Source of the DNA: Streptosporangium canum
GTDB taxonomy: Bacteria > Actinomycetota > Actinomycetes > Streptosporangiales > Streptosporangiaceae
Length of the DNA: 64,000 nucleotides
Direction: 5' to 3'
Assembly (NCBI RefSeq): GCF_900113865.1
Contig: NZ_FOQY01000008.1
Location: forward strand, 239,496 to 303,495
This document shows, one piece after another, positions 8,480 through 16,872 of the stretch. Position 1 is the stretch's first letter. Every line of letters begins with the position of its first letter. The translations under genes and the position numbers were made by a program. Below the pieces are notes generated by a model. That model searched no databases and was not told where the DNA came from. It was given only the letters and a program-made list of their open reading frames with translations.

Positions 8480-10690
8480 TTGCGTGAGCGCACCAAGCGG
8501 CAGCTGGACGGGGTGCTGGCGCAGGGCGGGAGCGGTGGGACGCACCAGAACCGCTCCGAGCGCGACACCTTCGCCGGGATGTACGCCGAGCGGCTGGGCC
8601 GCCTGTGGGCGGTCGAGAACGGCCTGTGCTTCGGGCGGCTCGACAACGCCGACCACACCTCCCTGTACATCGGCCGCATCGGCCTCGCCGACGACGAGCA
8701 GCGGCGGCTGCTGATCGACTGGCGGGCCCCCGTCGCCCAGCCGTTCTACGGCGCCACCCCCGCCGCCTCGATGGGCGTCACCCGCCGCCGCCACCTGCAG
8801 ACCAAGGGGCGCAAGGTGATCGGGATCGACGACGACCTGCTTGACCTCGACAACCTCACCGACGACGACGTGGCCACCCTCAACGGCGAGGCGGCGCTGC
8901 TGGCCTCCATCGCCGCCAGGCGCACCGGGCGGATGCGCGACATCGTGGCCACCATCCAGTCCGAGCAGGACCGCATCATCCGCTCGGACCTCAACGGCGT
9001 GCTCGTCGTGCAGGGCGGCCCCGGCACGGGCAAGACCGTGGTGGCCCTGCACCGGGCCGCCTACCTGCTCTACACCCACCGGGAGAAGCTGGCCCGCCGG
9101 GGCGTGCTCATCCTCGGGCCCAACCTGACCTTCCTGCGCTACATCGAGCAGGTGCTGCCCTCCCTGGGCGAGACCGACGTGCTGCTGTCCACGGTCGCCG
9201 AGCTGTATCCGGGAGTCGTCCCCACGGTCAGGGAGCGGCCCGAGGTCGCCGCGATCAAGGGCGACGGGCGGATGGCCGAGGTCGTGGCGCGGGCCGTACG
9301 GGAACGGCAGCGGGTGCCGCGCCAGCCGCTCGAGATCCGCCTCGACCGCTACACCCTCAAACTCGACGGCCGCGTCCTGGACGCCGCCCGCACCCGGGCG
9401 ACCCGCTCCAGGAAGCCGCACAACGAGGCGCGCGGGATCTTCGTCCGCCACCTGCTCAACGCCCTCGCCCGGCAGGCCGCCAAGCAGCTCGGCAAGGGCA
9501 TGATCGACGACGACGAGCTGGCCGACATCCGCGAGGACCTCCGCACGGAGCGTCCCGTCAAGGCCGCGCTGAACAGGCTGTGGCCCTACACCACCCCGCA
9601 GCAGCTCCTCATCGGGCTGTTCACCTCGCGCGAGCGGCTGGACTACGCCGCCGGCGACCTCGGCGCCGCCGAGCGCGAACTGCTGCTGCGCCAACCCCCC
9701 CGCCAGGGGGAGAACTGGTGGGCCGAGTCGGACGTGCCGCTGCTGGACGAGGCCGCCGAACTGCTCGGCGACATCGACCCGGCGGTGCTGCGGGCCGGGG
9801 CGTGGATCGCCGAGGAGGAGCAGGCCGCCAGGCGTGCCGCCGCCCTGGACGAGCGCCAGCACCAGCTCACCTATGCCAAGGAGGTGCTGGAGCTGACCGG
9901 GCTGTCCGACATCATGGACGCCGAGAAGTTCGCCGCCCGGCACCTGGGCGACGACGTGTACCTGACCACCGCCGAGCGCGCCGCCGCCGACCGCACCTGG
10001 GCCTTCGGCCACGTCATCGTGGACGAGGCGCAGGAGCTGTCCGCGATGGACTGGCGGATGGTGATGCGGCGGGTCCCGACCCGGTCGATGACGATCGTCG
10101 GCGACCTGGCGCAGACCGGGTCCTCGGCCGGCGCGCACTCCTGGGGCCGGGCGCTCGACCCCTACGTGGCCGGGCGCTGGCGCGAGGAGCACCTCAGCGT
10201 CAACTACCGCACCCCCGCCGAGCTGATGGCCGTGGCCGCCGACGTGCTCACGCTGGTCGGCCCCGGCCTCGTCGCGCCCACCTCGGTCCGGGAGACGGGG
10301 GCGGCGCCCTGGGCCGCCTCCCCGGTGGAGGCCCTCGCCGACGTCGTCAAGGCCGAGCTCGTCGAGGGCGGCCGGCTGGTCGTGATCGTGCCCGAGTCCG
10401 GCATGGGCGAGTTCGGGGAGATCGTGACCCGGGCCGTCGACGGCGCGGTCGCGGGGCCGGGAGCCGCGGCCCTGGACGCCCCGGTGGCGGTCCTGACGGT
10501 CACCCAGGCCAAGGGGCTGGAGTTCGACGCGGTCATCGTGGTGGAGCCCGAGGCGATCCTGCGGGAATCGCCCCGCGGGGCGAGCGACCTTTACGTCGCG
10601 ATGACCCGTGCGACACAGCGTCTTGGCGTCGTGCACAGCGGCCCGCTCCCCGAAGCGCTTGCTCGACTTGAGCGACATCCGATCACATGA
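8480..10690 (+). CDS. HelD-type RNA polymerase-recycling helicase
   Basis: UvrD-like superfamily 1 protein of the HelD family, which removes RNA polymerase from stalled complexes; actinomycete members can also protect it from rifamycins. Walker A is GGPGTGKTVVALHRAAYLL and the Walker B region is VIVDEAQELSAMDWRM. Late motifs are LSVNYRTPAELM, TVTQAKGLEFDAVIVVEP and LYVAMTRATQRL. The coordinates use a TTG at 8480, but the frame is open from 8357. The upstream residues RQLELAKEQEYVSGLYERLD look like the expected N-terminal coiled coil, so the true start is probably further 5'. No ATG, GTG or TTG exists there in frame. An ATT at 8384 preceded by GGAG is the best candidate. Confidence 0.88.
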   Translation: MRERTKRQLDGVLAQGGSGGTHQNRSERDTFAGMYAERLGRLWAVENGLCFGRLDNADHTSLYIGRIGLADDEQRRLLIDWRAPVAQPFYGATPAASMGVTRRRHLQTKGRKVIGIDDDLLDLDNLTDDDVATLNGEAALLASIAARRTGRMRDIVATIQSEQDRIIRSDLNGVLVVQGGPGTGKTVVALHRAAYLLYTHREKLARRGVLILGPNLTFLRYIEQVLPSLGETDVLLSTVAELYPGVVPTVRERPEVAAIKGDGRMAEVVARAVRERQRVPRQPLEIRLDRYTLKLDGRVLDAARTRATRSRKPHNEARGIFVRHLLNALARQAAKQLGKGMIDDDELADIREDLRTERPVKAALNRLWPYTTPQQLLIGLFTSRERLDYAAGDLGAAERELLLRQPPRQGENWWAESDVPLLDEAAELLGDIDPAVLRAGAWIAEEEQAARRAAALDERQHQLTYAKEVLELTGLSDIMDAEKFAARHLGDDVYLTTAERAAADRTWAFGHVIVDEAQELSAMDWRMVMRRVPTRSMTIVGDLAQTGSSAGAHSWGRALDPYVAGRWREEHLSVNYRTPAELMAVAADVLTLVGPGLVAPTSVRETGAAPWAASPVEALADVVKAELVEGGRLVVIVPESGMGEFGEIVTRAVDGAVAGPGAAALDAPVAVLTVTQAKGLEFDAVIVVEPEAILRESPRGASDLYVAMTRATQRLGVVHSGPLPEALARLERHPIT

Positions 10691-11265
10691 GAGCATTGAC
10701 GGCTCTCGTCGATCATGTCCCAGCTGCGAAAACTTGATGTTTCCGCTGTTAGTGACACGGTTGACATCTGCGCTGGGGTCGGTAGTTTGCTGCCCAGTCC
10801 AGCACGGGACTGGCCGGTTGGCCGCCTTTCGACATCGTCGGTTCCTGCGCCCGTGACGGGGGTCACCCCGTCCGTACAGCCAGACGCAGGGCCGGCGTTC
10901 CGTCGAGGCGGGGCACCCTGACCGGGCGGGGGGTTGGACCCAGGAGGGGTCCGGGCACCCAGTAGACAACGGCAATCCGCGCTCGCCGCCGACGGGACGG
11001 AACCGGTCCGAAGGGTCGTCCGGGCCCTCTTCCCGCTCCCGTGCCGAGCATCGCAAGCGTCGGGGTGATCTCCAGGACATCCGTCCGCTCTGGGGGTCAC
11101 CCCGTTGCCGCGTCCACGGCCCCCGCTTTTTGGGATGCGCCCGGGTGAGCGGTACCGTTCGGGCTAGAAAGCCGGGCGAGAGAGCCGGTCCCAGCGACCG
11201 GCCGGCGGACCGGCCTGGAAAGACCGGGCGTCACCGTCCGCACGACATCGCGAGGAGCCCCGCCC
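10691..11265. other. Intergenic region, 575 bp
   Basis: No convincing gene on either strand. It is less GC-rich at its left end. A plausible sigma-70-like promoter on the plus strand is TTGACA (10761-10766), a 16-bp spacer and TAGTTT (10783-10788). The right part leads into the lnt start and holds the GAGGAG ribosome-binding site near 11250. Confidence 0.4.
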
Positions 11266-12906
11266 GTGGCGCAGGAGAAGACGGCCGCCCCGGCGCCGCG
11301 AGCGGCCGCCACGGACGGCGCCGCCGGCCCGCCCCGCGGGCGGACGGGCACGGACACCGCGCGCCGCGCGCTCGCCGGGCGGATCGCGGGCGCGGTCGCG
11401 GGCGGCCTGCTGCTGTTCCTCTCCTTCCCACCGCTGGGGCTGTGGTTCCTGGCGCCCCTCGGCCTGGCGCTCACCGTCCTGTCGGTCCACGGCTCGCGCC
11501 CCCGCCGCGCCCTGTGGCTCGGCCTGCTCACCGGCCTGGCCTTCCTGCTGCCCGCCCTGCACTGGGTCAGCCCGATCGGGACGGACGCCTGGCTGGGCCT
11601 GGTGGCGCTGGAGAGCCTCTTCTACGCCGCCTGGGCCGCCGGCGCCGCCCTGGCCGTCCGGCTGCCTCTGTGGCCGTTGTGGAGCGCCGCGCTCTGGGTG
11701 GCGATGGAGTGGGCCCGGGGGCAGTTCCCGTTCGGCGGATTCCCCTGGGCGCGGGTGGCCTTCAGCCAGGGGGAGTCGGTCTTCACCCCCTACGCCGCTC
11801 TCGGCGGCGCGCCGCTGGTGACCTTCGCGGTGGCCCTGTGCGGCGGCCTGGTCGCGCTGCTGGTCCTGCGCCTCCTGGCCGCCCCCCGCTGGGACCGGGC
11901 GATCGCCCTGCCGCTCGCCGGGATGCTGGCCGTGCCGGCCGCGGCGTTCGCCGTCCCCCGCTTCGGCGACGAGGGCAGGACCGTGACCATCGGCGTCATC
12001 CAGGGCAACGTCCCGGGGCGGGGCATGCACCCCCTGGGGGACGAACCCGCGGTGGTCCTCGGGAACCACACCCGCATGCTCCACGAGATGGCGCGGGCCG
12101 TACGGGAGGGCCGGACCCCCCGGCCGGACCTGGTCGTGCTGCCGGAGAACTCCACCGACATCGACCCCTACCGCAGCGACTTCGCCCGCGCCGAGATCGA
12201 CGCGGCGGTGAAGGACATCGGGGTGCCCGTCCTGGTCGGCGCCGTGGTCGGCATCGGGGAGAACAACCGCGCGACGCGCAGCCTGGTGTGGGACCCGGTC
12301 ACCGGGCCCGGCGCCTACTACGACAAGCAGCAGCTCGTCCCGTTCGGCGAGTACACCCCGCTCAAGGAGCTCGTGCTGGCCCTGTTCGAGCGGGCGGGCC
12401 TGGTCGGCAAGCAGTCGGTGGCCGGCACCCGCGACGGGGACCTGAAGGTGGGCCCGGTGACGGTCGGCGCGATCAACTGCTACGAGGTGGCCTTCGACGG
12501 CATCGTCGGCGACACCGCCCGGACCGGCGCCACCCCGCTGGTGGTGCAGACCAACAACGCCACCTACGCGCTGACCGGCCTGCCGGCCCAGCAGCTCGCC
12601 ATGTCCCAGCTCCGCGCCGTCGAGCACAACCGGGCGGTGGTAACTTCCGCGATCACGGGTATATCCGCCTACGTGACCCCCGATGGCACGGTCGCCTGGC
12701 GCACCGGCGAGCTCGTCCCCGCGGCGAACGTCCTGCGCATTCCGGTCAGGACAGCTGAAACGGTAGCCACGCGCGTGGGCGCACTGCCCGAATGGGCCCT
12801 GATACTTGTGAGTGTGGGCGCGTTGGCCGCCGCTTGGCGGCGCGGGCCCCGTAGCCTGGTGCACTCTGCGAACCAGGACGGCGACCGGCAGGTGGGAGAC
12901 GAATGA
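11266..12906 (+). CDS. lnt: Apolipoprotein N-acyltransferase
   Basis: Integral membrane enzyme that adds the third acyl chain to the N-terminal Cys of lipoproteins. A Pro/Ala-rich cytoplasmic leader precedes several hydrophobic segments (for example LLLFLSFPPLGLWFLAPLG). The periplasmic nitrilase-like domain carries the catalytic triad Glu294 (LPENSTD), Lys354 (YDKQQLVPFGEYTP) and Cys405 (GAINCYEVAF). The GTG start has GAGGAG upstream. The stop overlaps the start of the polyprenol-phosphate mannose synthase gene by 4 bp (ATGA). In Mycobacterium these two activities are fused in Ppm1; here they are separate but translationally coupled. Confidence 0.93.
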   Translation: MAQEKTAAPAPRAAATDGAAGPPRGRTGTDTARRALAGRIAGAVAGGLLLFLSFPPLGLWFLAPLGLALTVLSVHGSRPRRALWLGLLTGLAFLLPALHWVSPIGTDAWLGLVALESLFYAAWAAGAALAVRLPLWPLWSAALWVAMEWARGQFPFGGFPWARVAFSQGESVFTPYAALGGAPLVTFAVALCGGLVALLVLRLLAAPRWDRAIALPLAGMLAVPAAAFAVPRFGDEGRTVTIGVIQGNVPGRGMHPLGDEPAVVLGNHTRMLHEMARAVREGRTPRPDLVVLPENSTDIDPYRSDFARAEIDAAVKDIGVPVLVGAVVGIGENNRATRSLVWDPVTGPGAYYDKQQLVPFGEYTPLKELVLALFERAGLVGKQSVAGTRDGDLKVGPVTVGAINCYEVAFDGIVGDTARTGATPLVVQTNNATYALTGLPAQQLAMSQLRAVEHNRAVVTSAITGISAYVTPDGTVAWRTGELVPAANVLRIPVRTAETVATRVGALPEWALILVSVGALAAAWRRGPRSLVHSANQDGDRQVGDE

Positions 12907-13649
12907 TGGAGCGGATGCTTGGCCGGGTGCTCGTCATCGTCCCGACGTACAACGAGCGGGAGAACCTGCCGGCCATCGCCGCGCGGGTGCGCGCCGCGGT
13001 GCCCGAGGCGCACCTGCTGATCGCCGACGACAACAGCCCCGACGGCACCGGCGCGATCGCCGACGAGCTGGCGGCCGGGGACGACCACGTCCACGTGCTG
13101 CACCGGCCGGGCAAGCAGGGCCTGGGCGCCGCATACATCGCCGGCTTCCGCTGGGGGCTGGAGGAGGGCTTCGACGTCCTGGTGGAGATGGACGCCGACG
13201 GCTCCCACCAGCCCGAGGAGCTGCCCAAGCTGCTGGAGGCGCTGGCCGACGGGGCCGACCTGGTGATCGGCTCCCGGTGGGTGCCCGGCGGCAAGGTGGT
13301 CAACTGGCCCGGCTCGCGGGAGTTCCTCTCCCGCGGCGCCAACGTCTACACCCGGGTGATGCTCGGCGTCCCGGTCCGCGACGCCACCGCCGGGTTCCGC
13401 GTCTACCGCGCCGGCACCCTGGAGAAGATCGGCCTGGACGACGTGGAGTCGCAGGGCTACTGCTTCCAGGTGGACCTGACCCTGCGCACGGTCCGGCACG
13501 GCCTGCGCGTCGCCGAGGTGCCGATCACGTTCGTGGACCGCACCGTCGGCGCCAGCAAGATGAGCCGGGCCATCGTGGGGGAGGCGCTGTGGCGGGTCAC
13601 CCTGTGGGGCTTCTCCGGCCTTCCCCAGCGCCTGCGCCGTCCGCGCTGA
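12903..13649 (+). CDS. Polyprenol-phosphate mannosyltransferase (GT2)
   Basis: Dolichol-phosphate-mannose-synthase-type GT2 enzyme, 248 residues. It moves mannose from GDP-mannose to polyprenyl phosphate, feeding protein O-mannosylation and lipoglycan synthesis. Motifs are VIVPTYNERENLP, IADDNSPDGTG, the catalytic metal motif VEMDADGSHQPEE, and DATAGFRVYR near the acceptor site. There is no C-terminal membrane domain, as in the soluble catalytic half of mycobacterial Ppm1. Two ATGs three bases apart begin the frame, and the first gives an ATGA overlap with lnt. Confidence 0.93.
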   Translation: MMERMLGRVLVIVPTYNERENLPAIAARVRAAVPEAHLLIADDNSPDGTGAIADELAAGDDHVHVLHRPGKQGLGAAYIAGFRWGLEEGFDVLVEMDADGSHQPEELPKLLEALADGADLVIGSRWVPGGKVVNWPGSREFLSRGANVYTRVMLGVPVRDATAGFRVYRAGTLEKIGLDDVESQGYCFQVDLTLRTVRHGLRVAEVPITFVDRTVGASKMSRAIVGEALWRVTLWGFSGLPQRLRRPR

Positions 13650-13718
13650 GCGGAAGCGGAACGCGGCGGCGATCCGGGGCGTTGTCACTGTCGTACGGCT
13701 GTCGCGTGAGTTGAGGAA

Positions 13719-14267
13719 ATGATGCGCCTTCTGCTGGCCCTCGCCTTCCTGGCGGTCCCCGTCCTGGAGATCCTGGTGTTCGTCCAGGTCAATCAGGCCA
13801 TCGGCGTGTGGCCCGCGATCGCCCTGCTGGCCGCCGGCAGCCTCCTCGGCTCCTGGATCGTCCGCAGGGAGGGCCGCAAGGCCTGGCGGAAGCTCCAGGA
13901 GGCGGCGCGGAGCGGCCGGATGCCCGAGCCGGGCGCCCCCGGCGGCGCCATGACCGTCGCGGGCGGGGTGCTGCTGATGATCCCGGGCTTCATCACCGAC
14001 GTCGTCGGCCTGCTGTTCCTCCTGCCGTTCACCCGGCCGTTGATGCGCGGGCTCGGCGCCCGGTTCCTCGCCCGCCGGATCCGCACCCTCGCCGAGAAGA
14101 CGGCCGGCCCCGGCCTCGGCTCGCCGTTCGGCGGCGCGGGCTCCCCCTTCCAGGCCATGCGCGACCAGCCCTCCGGCTCCGGGCCGGTCATCCACGGCGA
14201 GGTCATCCGGGACGAGCCGGGCCGACCGGCCGCCCGCGACTCCAGCCGCGACCTCACCGACCGCTGA
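13719..14267 (+). CDS. fxsA: FxsA family membrane protein
   Basis: Small membrane protein of the FxsA family, whose E. coli member relieves phage T7 exclusion by F plasmids. The family core is clear: EILVFVQVNQAIGVWPAIALL, GSWIVRREGRKA, and the second hydrophobic hairpin GGVLLMIPGFITDVVGLLFLLPFTRP. The 60-residue tail is Gly/Pro/Ser-rich and hydrophilic. It follows the mannose synthase gene by 69 bp and overlaps the convergent SRPBCC gene by 14 bp at the 3' end. Confidence 0.9.
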   Translation: MMRLLLALAFLAVPVLEILVFVQVNQAIGVWPAIALLAAGSLLGSWIVRREGRKAWRKLQEAARSGRMPEPGAPGGAMTVAGGVLLMIPGFITDVVGLLFLLPFTRPLMRGLGARFLARRIRTLAEKTAGPGLGSPFGGAGSPFQAMRDQPSGSGPVIHGEVIRDEPGRPAARDSSRDLTDR

Positions 14268-14697
14268 GCTCGGCCAGGCGGCGGAGCGAGAGCCGCAACA
14301 GCGCCGCGTTCACCGGCCTGACCAGCGGCCAGCCGAGCCGCCCGACCGGGCCGAACGGCAGGTCGAGCTCCTCCTCCCAGACGATCGTGCTGCCGCCGCC
14401 CTCGCGGGGCAGCACGCGGAAGACCCCGGTGCCGCGCACCAGCCGCCCGGTGTGCCGGACCGCCACGGTGGTGGGCGGATCCCACTCGGTGATCTCCATG
14501 GTGTCCAGGAACCCGACCGGGCCCACCCCGGTGAAGGCCGCCAGCCGGCTCCCCTGACTCCGGCCGTCCCCGGCGGCGACGTGCGCGCGGGTCAGGACCA
14601 TCCACTCGCCGTGGCGGGGCCAGTCGGTCAGCACGGAGAACACCTGCCACGGCCCGGCGGCCGCCTCGACCGAGACGCTGATGCGCGAGTGAGTCAC
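14254..14697 (-). CDS. SRPBCC (START/Bet v1-like) family protein
   Basis: A 147-residue helix-grip protein. HSRISVSVEAAAGPWQVFSV starts the fold, with VLTDWPRHGEW as the usual second element and MEITEWDPPTTVAVRHTG in the sheet, ending in a C-terminal helix with LLRLSLRRLAEL. Such proteins bind hydrophobic ligands or act as cyclases and dehydratases; none can be assigned here. A GTG at 14697 with GGAAGG nine bases upstream gives the canonical N-terminus, and longer in-frame extensions add nothing conserved. Confidence 0.8.
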   Translation of the reverse strand: MTHSRISVSVEAAAGPWQVFSVLTDWPRHGEWMVLTRAHVAAGDGRSQGSRLAAFTGVGPVGFLDTMEITEWDPPTTVAVRHTGRLVRGTGVFRVLPREGGGSTIVWEEELDLPFGPVGRLGWPLVRPVNAALLRLSLRRLAELSGR

Positions 14698-14783
14698 CTT
14701 CCGATCCTTCCGCGCGGCCGGCACCCCCCAAACCACCTCCCCGCCCGGCAGGCGTGCCCGGGGGCGGCCGGCGTGCTGACTAT

Positions 14784-14828
14784 ATAGTTGACACTGACTA
14801 GAAATTGTTTAATAGTTGGAACTGACTA
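14784..14828 (+). promoter_or_regulatory. PadR promoter with two direct-repeat operators
   Basis: Two 17-bp repeats, ATAGTTGACACTGACTA (14784-14800) and ATAGTTGGAACTGACTA (14812-14828), match at 15 of 17 bases and lie 28 bp apart. The first contains the -35 hexamer TTGACA (14788-14793). The -10 TAATAG (14810-14815) runs into the second, with a 16-bp spacer. Binding at either would block the promoter, so autorepression by the PadR protein is likely. Confidence 0.65.
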
Positions 14829-14844
14829 AAGAGATGGGGGCGTC

Positions 14845-15441
14845 GTGGAGAAGCGACGCAAGGTGACCAACCCGCTGGCGCTGGCGGTGCTCGCCGAACT
14901 GCTGGTGGAGTCGATGCATCCGTATGAGATGGGGCGGCGGCTCAAGGAGAACGGCAAGGACCGCAGCTTCAAATACAACCGGGGCTCGCTCTACATGGTG
15001 GTGGAGCAACTGAGGAAAGCCGGCTTCATCATCGAGCAGGAGACCGTGCGCGACACCCAGCGGCCGGAGCGCACGGTCTACGCGCTCACCGACGAGGGCC
15101 GGCATGAGTTCTACGACTGGATGCGCGAGCTGGTCGCGCAGCCACGGCATGAATACCCGCAGTTCGGGGTCGCCCTGTCGTTGCTGAGCGTGCTCTCTCC
15201 GGCCGATTCGGTCGAGTTGCTCACCCAGAGGTCGACGGCGTTGACCGAGGAGGCCGACGAGATCCGCGCCGTCGTGCAGTCAGCCCTCGACGACGGGGTC
15301 CGCTGGGTGTTCCTGGTCGAGGACGAATACCGGCTCACGGTGCTGGAGGCGGAGCGCCGCTTCGTCGCGGGCCTCATCGAGTCGCTCAAGCAGCCGGACT
15401 ACATCCGGGCATGGCAGGAGATATTCGGGAGCCAGACATGA
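14845..15441 (+). CDS. PadR family transcriptional regulator
   Basis: Winged-helix repressor of the PadR family, 198 residues: NPLALAVLAELLVESMHPYEM, then the recognition helix in YNRGSLYMVVEQLRKAGFI and the wing TVYALTDEGRHEF. The C-terminal helical dimerisation domain is of the larger (Vir) type. The GTG start is preceded by GGGGG, and the promoter bears two repeats. The stop overlaps the monooxygenase start by 4 bp (ATGA), so regulator and enzyme are coupled. This is a common layout for small-molecule detoxification. Confidence 0.9.
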   Translation: MEKRRKVTNPLALAVLAELLVESMHPYEMGRRLKENGKDRSFKYNRGSLYMVVEQLRKAGFIIEQETVRDTQRPERTVYALTDEGRHEFYDWMRELVAQPRHEYPQFGVALSLLSVLSPADSVELLTQRSTALTEEADEIRAVVQSALDDGVRWVFLVEDEYRLTVLEAERRFVAGLIESLKQPDYIRAWQEIFGSQT

Positions 15442-16664
15442 CAGCAGTCAAGACAGCACTGGTCATCGGCGGCGGGATCGCCGGGCCGGTCACGGCACTG
15501 GCGTTACGCAAGGCGGGCATCGAGGCGACCGTCTACGAGGCGTACGAAACCACCGCCGACGGCGTCGGCGGCCAGCTCACGATCGCTCCGAACGGCCTCG
15601 CCGCGCTGGACGTCGTCGGCGCGGGCGACGCCGTGCGGGCCGTCGGCCTGCCGATGAACCGCACCATCATGACCGACGGCAAGGGCAAGCGGATGGGGGA
15701 GTTCCCCGGACTGACTGGCCTGCCCCCCAGCCGGGCCCTGTGGCGTCCGGACCTCTACCGCGCCCTGCACGACCACGCCCTGGCCCAGGGCGTCCCCACC
15801 GAGTACGGCAAGCGGCTGGTCGGGGTGGACGAGTCGCCGACCGGCGTCACCGCGCGCTTCGCCGACGGCACCACCGCCACCGGGGACGTGCTCGTCGGCG
15901 CCGACGGCATCCGTTCCACGGTCCGCACCCTGATCGACCCGAAAGCCCCCGATCCCGACCACGTCCCCCTCCTGAACTTCGGCGGCGCGGCCGACGTCGC
16001 GGTGCCCCTGGCATCCGACGCCGCCTACTTCTCCTTCGGGAAGAAGGCGTTTTTGGGTTACTGGTCGCAGCCCGACGGCACCACCGCGTGGTTCGGCAAC
16101 GTCCCGCACAAGGAGCCGATGTCGATCGCCCAGGCCCGTCGGACGCCGGCGGCCGAGTGGCTCAAGCGGCTGCGGGAGGTCTTCGCCGACGACGCGCCGG
16201 GCAGGGAGCTGCTCCAGCGCACCAGCGTCGAGCAGCTGGTCGTGCTGGGGTCGCTGGAGATCATGCCGAAGGTGCCGCACTGGTATCGCGACCGGATGGT
16301 GCTGGTGGGCGACTCGGTGCACGCGCCCTCCTCCAGTTCGGGGCAGGGGGCGTCGCTGGCGATGGAGAGCGCGATCCAGCTGGCGCGCTGCCTGCGGGAC
16401 CTGCCCGATGTGGCGGGTGCGTTCGCCGCCTATGAGGGGCTGCGCCGGGAGCGGGTGGAGAAGGTGGCCTGGCGGGCGTCCAAGACCAACAACAGCAAGG
16501 CGCTGGGGCCGGTGGCCATCGCGATGATGGGGCTGATGATGCCGCTGGCGATGAGGACCTTCCTCAATCCGGAGAAGACGCTGGGCGCCGAGCAGCGTTA
16601 CCGGATCGACTGGCAGGCCCCGGTCACGGCGGACGCCTCGCGCGCGGCGGGCAACCGGAGCTAG
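15438..16664 (+). CDS. FAD-dependent monooxygenase (PHBH/TetX type)
   Basis: Class A flavoprotein hydroxylase, 408 residues. The FAD Rossmann motif is ALVIGGGIAGPVTALALRKAG. The conserved DG region is LVGADGIRSTVRTLI, and the second FAD motif is VLVGDSVHAPSSSSGQGASLAME. It hydroxylates an aromatic or a tetracycline/rifamycin-like polyketide in other members, with NAD(P)H and O2. The substrate here is unknown. Coupling to a PadR repressor suggests induction by the compound it modifies. Confidence 0.88.
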   Translation: MTAVKTALVIGGGIAGPVTALALRKAGIEATVYEAYETTADGVGGQLTIAPNGLAALDVVGAGDAVRAVGLPMNRTIMTDGKGKRMGEFPGLTGLPPSRALWRPDLYRALHDHALAQGVPTEYGKRLVGVDESPTGVTARFADGTTATGDVLVGADGIRSTVRTLIDPKAPDPDHVPLLNFGGAADVAVPLASDAAYFSFGKKAFLGYWSQPDGTTAWFGNVPHKEPMSIAQARRTPAAEWLKRLREVFADDAPGRELLQRTSVEQLVVLGSLEIMPKVPHWYRDRMVLVGDSVHAPSSSSGQGASLAMESAIQLARCLRDLPDVAGAFAAYEGLRRERVEKVAWRASKTNNSKALGPVAIAMMGLMMPLAMRTFLNPEKTLGAEQRYRIDWQAPVTADASRAAGNRS

Positions 16665-16872
16665 GCCGTGCCACCTTCCGTTCGGGGGGCGGTACGGGTT
16701 CCGCCGTGTCCGGGGCGCCGCCGTGCGGGGTCCGGGCCGGTGGAGAGGGGTCCGGTCCCGCGCGCACCCGCGCACCGGGGCCGGACCGGCAGATCACGCC
16801 CCCCGGGAGGCTGCCGGTCTGCGACGACATCACCGGCGGCGGCTGGTGGCAGCCGCCCCGCCAACGGGCCCG
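16665..16872. other. Intergenic region, 208 bp
   Basis: GC-rich spacer before the multicopper oxidase. It contains imperfect complementary tracts (GGTCCGGGCCGGT near 16732 and ACCGGGGCCGGACC near 16775) that could form a hairpin ending the upstream transcript. No gene is supported; an open frame upstream of 16873 lacks conservation. Confidence 0.35.

Noticed and set aside
8233..8480. Rifamycin-associated element upstream of HelD
   Set aside because: I looked for the known paired inverted element of rifamycin-inducible helR genes and did not see it, so the gene is called HelD-type only.
8351..11080. 909-codon minus-strand frame opposite the helicase gene
   Set aside because: Low-complexity antisense shadow of HelD; the plus strand has all helicase motifs.
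10591..11100. 169-codon minus-strand gene between HelD and lnt
   Set aside because: It overlaps the end of HelD, has no recognisable start context and no conserved features.
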